Below are positions 4,740 to 5,337 of a stretch of 5,337 nt of DNA, piece by piece. Source of the stretch: Candidatus Sungbacteria bacterium RIFCSPHIGHO2_01_FULL_50_25. GTDB taxonomy: Bacteria > Patescibacteriota > Minisyncoccia > Sungbacterales > HO2-52-23. The notes under the pieces are model-generated. The model saw nothing but the letters and a program-made list of their open reading frames with translations, was not told the origin of the DNA and did not search any database. The position numbers and the translations under genes are program-made. The first letter of the stretch is position 1, and every line of letters starts with the position of its first letter. Where the stretch lies: NCBI GenBank assembly GCA_001822215.1, contig MHQD01000042.1:1-5337 (forward strand), written 5' to 3'.

Positions 4740-5337
4740 TTTATTGAGGATTTGATCCTGGTCCAGGATGAACGCTGGCGGCGTGGATAAGGCATGCAAG
4801 TCGAGCGAAATATTTTTTGAAGAAGTTGCGATTACATCAAGACGACAGATTAAAATGTTTAGCGGCAAACGAGTTAGTAACGCCTTGGAATGTACCCCCG
4901 AGACGGGGATAACGAGCCGAAAGGTTCGCTAATACCCGATAGTCTCGAAAGAGTAAAGACGCAAGTCACTTGGGGAGCAGCCTAGGTCCTATCAGCTAGT
5001 TGGCGGGGTAAAGGCCCACCAAGGCTATGACGGGTAGGGGGTGTGAGAGCATGACCCCCAACGATGGAACTGAGAACGGTCCATACACCTACGGGTGGCC
5101 GCAGTCGAGAATATTCGACAATGGGCGAAAGCCTGATCGAGCGACGCCGCGTGCAGGAAGAAGGGCTTCGGTCTGTAAACTGCTTTTCCGAGGGAGGAAC
5201 GCAAGTGACTGTACCTCGGGAATAAGAAGCTGCAAACTTCGTGCCAGCAGCCGCGGTAATACGAAGGCTTCAAGCGTTATCCGGATTTATTGGGCGTAAA
5301 GGGCCTCCAGGTGGTTTTGTTAGTCGGGCGTTAAATC
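4740..5337 (+). rRNA. rrs: 16S ribosomal RNA, 5' part (3' end outside window)
   Basis: The small-subunit rRNA. Conserved blocks in order: TTTGATCCTGG at 4751 (E. coli position about 12), ATGAACGCTGGCGGCGT at 4768, GGCATGCAAGTCGAGCG near 4791, the CCTACGGGTGG region near 5088 (E. coli 338), GTGCCAGCAGCCGCGGTAA at 5241 (E. coli 515), and ATTGGGCGTAAAGGGC near 5289. The 5' end at about 4740 is inferred by counting back from the TTTGATC block. The distance to the 515 site is about 13 bases shorter than in E. coli. Departures at both the 27F and 338 sites, with GGCAAACGAGTTAGTAACG where most bacteria have GGGTGAGTAACG, suggest Patescibacteria. Confidence 0.97.

Noticed and set aside
5025..5299. 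Open frames of 82 and 90 codons on both strands
   Set aside because: They lie entirely within conserved 16S rRNA sequence.

Overview
The window looks like a housekeeping segment from a Candidate Phyla Radiation bacterium (Patescibacteria, most likely the Parcubacteria side). The main evidence is the 5' part of its 16S rRNA gene, which has a divergent 8-27 region and a divergent 338 region. Supporting signs are the scarcity of Shine-Dalgarno sites, the compact gene set and a GyrB with a charged insert. The lineage call is an inference from memory of such sequences; no database was searched.

Layout. Bases 1-1701 (+) are the 3' part of gyrB, whose 5' end lies outside the window. A long imperfect palindrome (1718-1790) separates it from a convergent minus-strand pair: an ECF-type sigma factor (2222-2821) followed by a small two-helix membrane protein of unknown function (1789-2172). 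The sigma gene diverges from an RluA-family pseudouridine synthase (2898-3605, +), which is followed 16 bases later by rplS for ribosomal protein L19 (3622-4011, +). The 76 bases between the divergent genes hold two predicted promoters whose -10 boxes share a base. They also hold a hairpin that could mask the sigma gene's ribosome binding site.

From 4012 onward the window is non-coding. Two tandem ~104-base units (4017-4120, 4121-4225) each start with a copy of the first ten bases of the tRNA that follows. Each folds into a three-way junction whose arms differ in sequence but keep their pairing, and each ends in a run of six T. Then comes tRNA-Leu(GAG) (4226-4309). A strong sigma70-like promoter (4352-4381) and a strong intrinsic terminator (4461-4506) together outline a possible small RNA of about 120 nt. 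A second promoter (4558-4586) and a structured leader precede the 16S rRNA gene, which runs off the window end.

The window combines replication topology (gyrase), translation (L19, rRNA modification, tRNA-Leu, 16S rRNA) and one regulatory module (sigma factor plus membrane protein). The least explained parts are the two structured units upstream of tRNA-Leu and the predicted small RNA between the tRNA and the rRNA operon.
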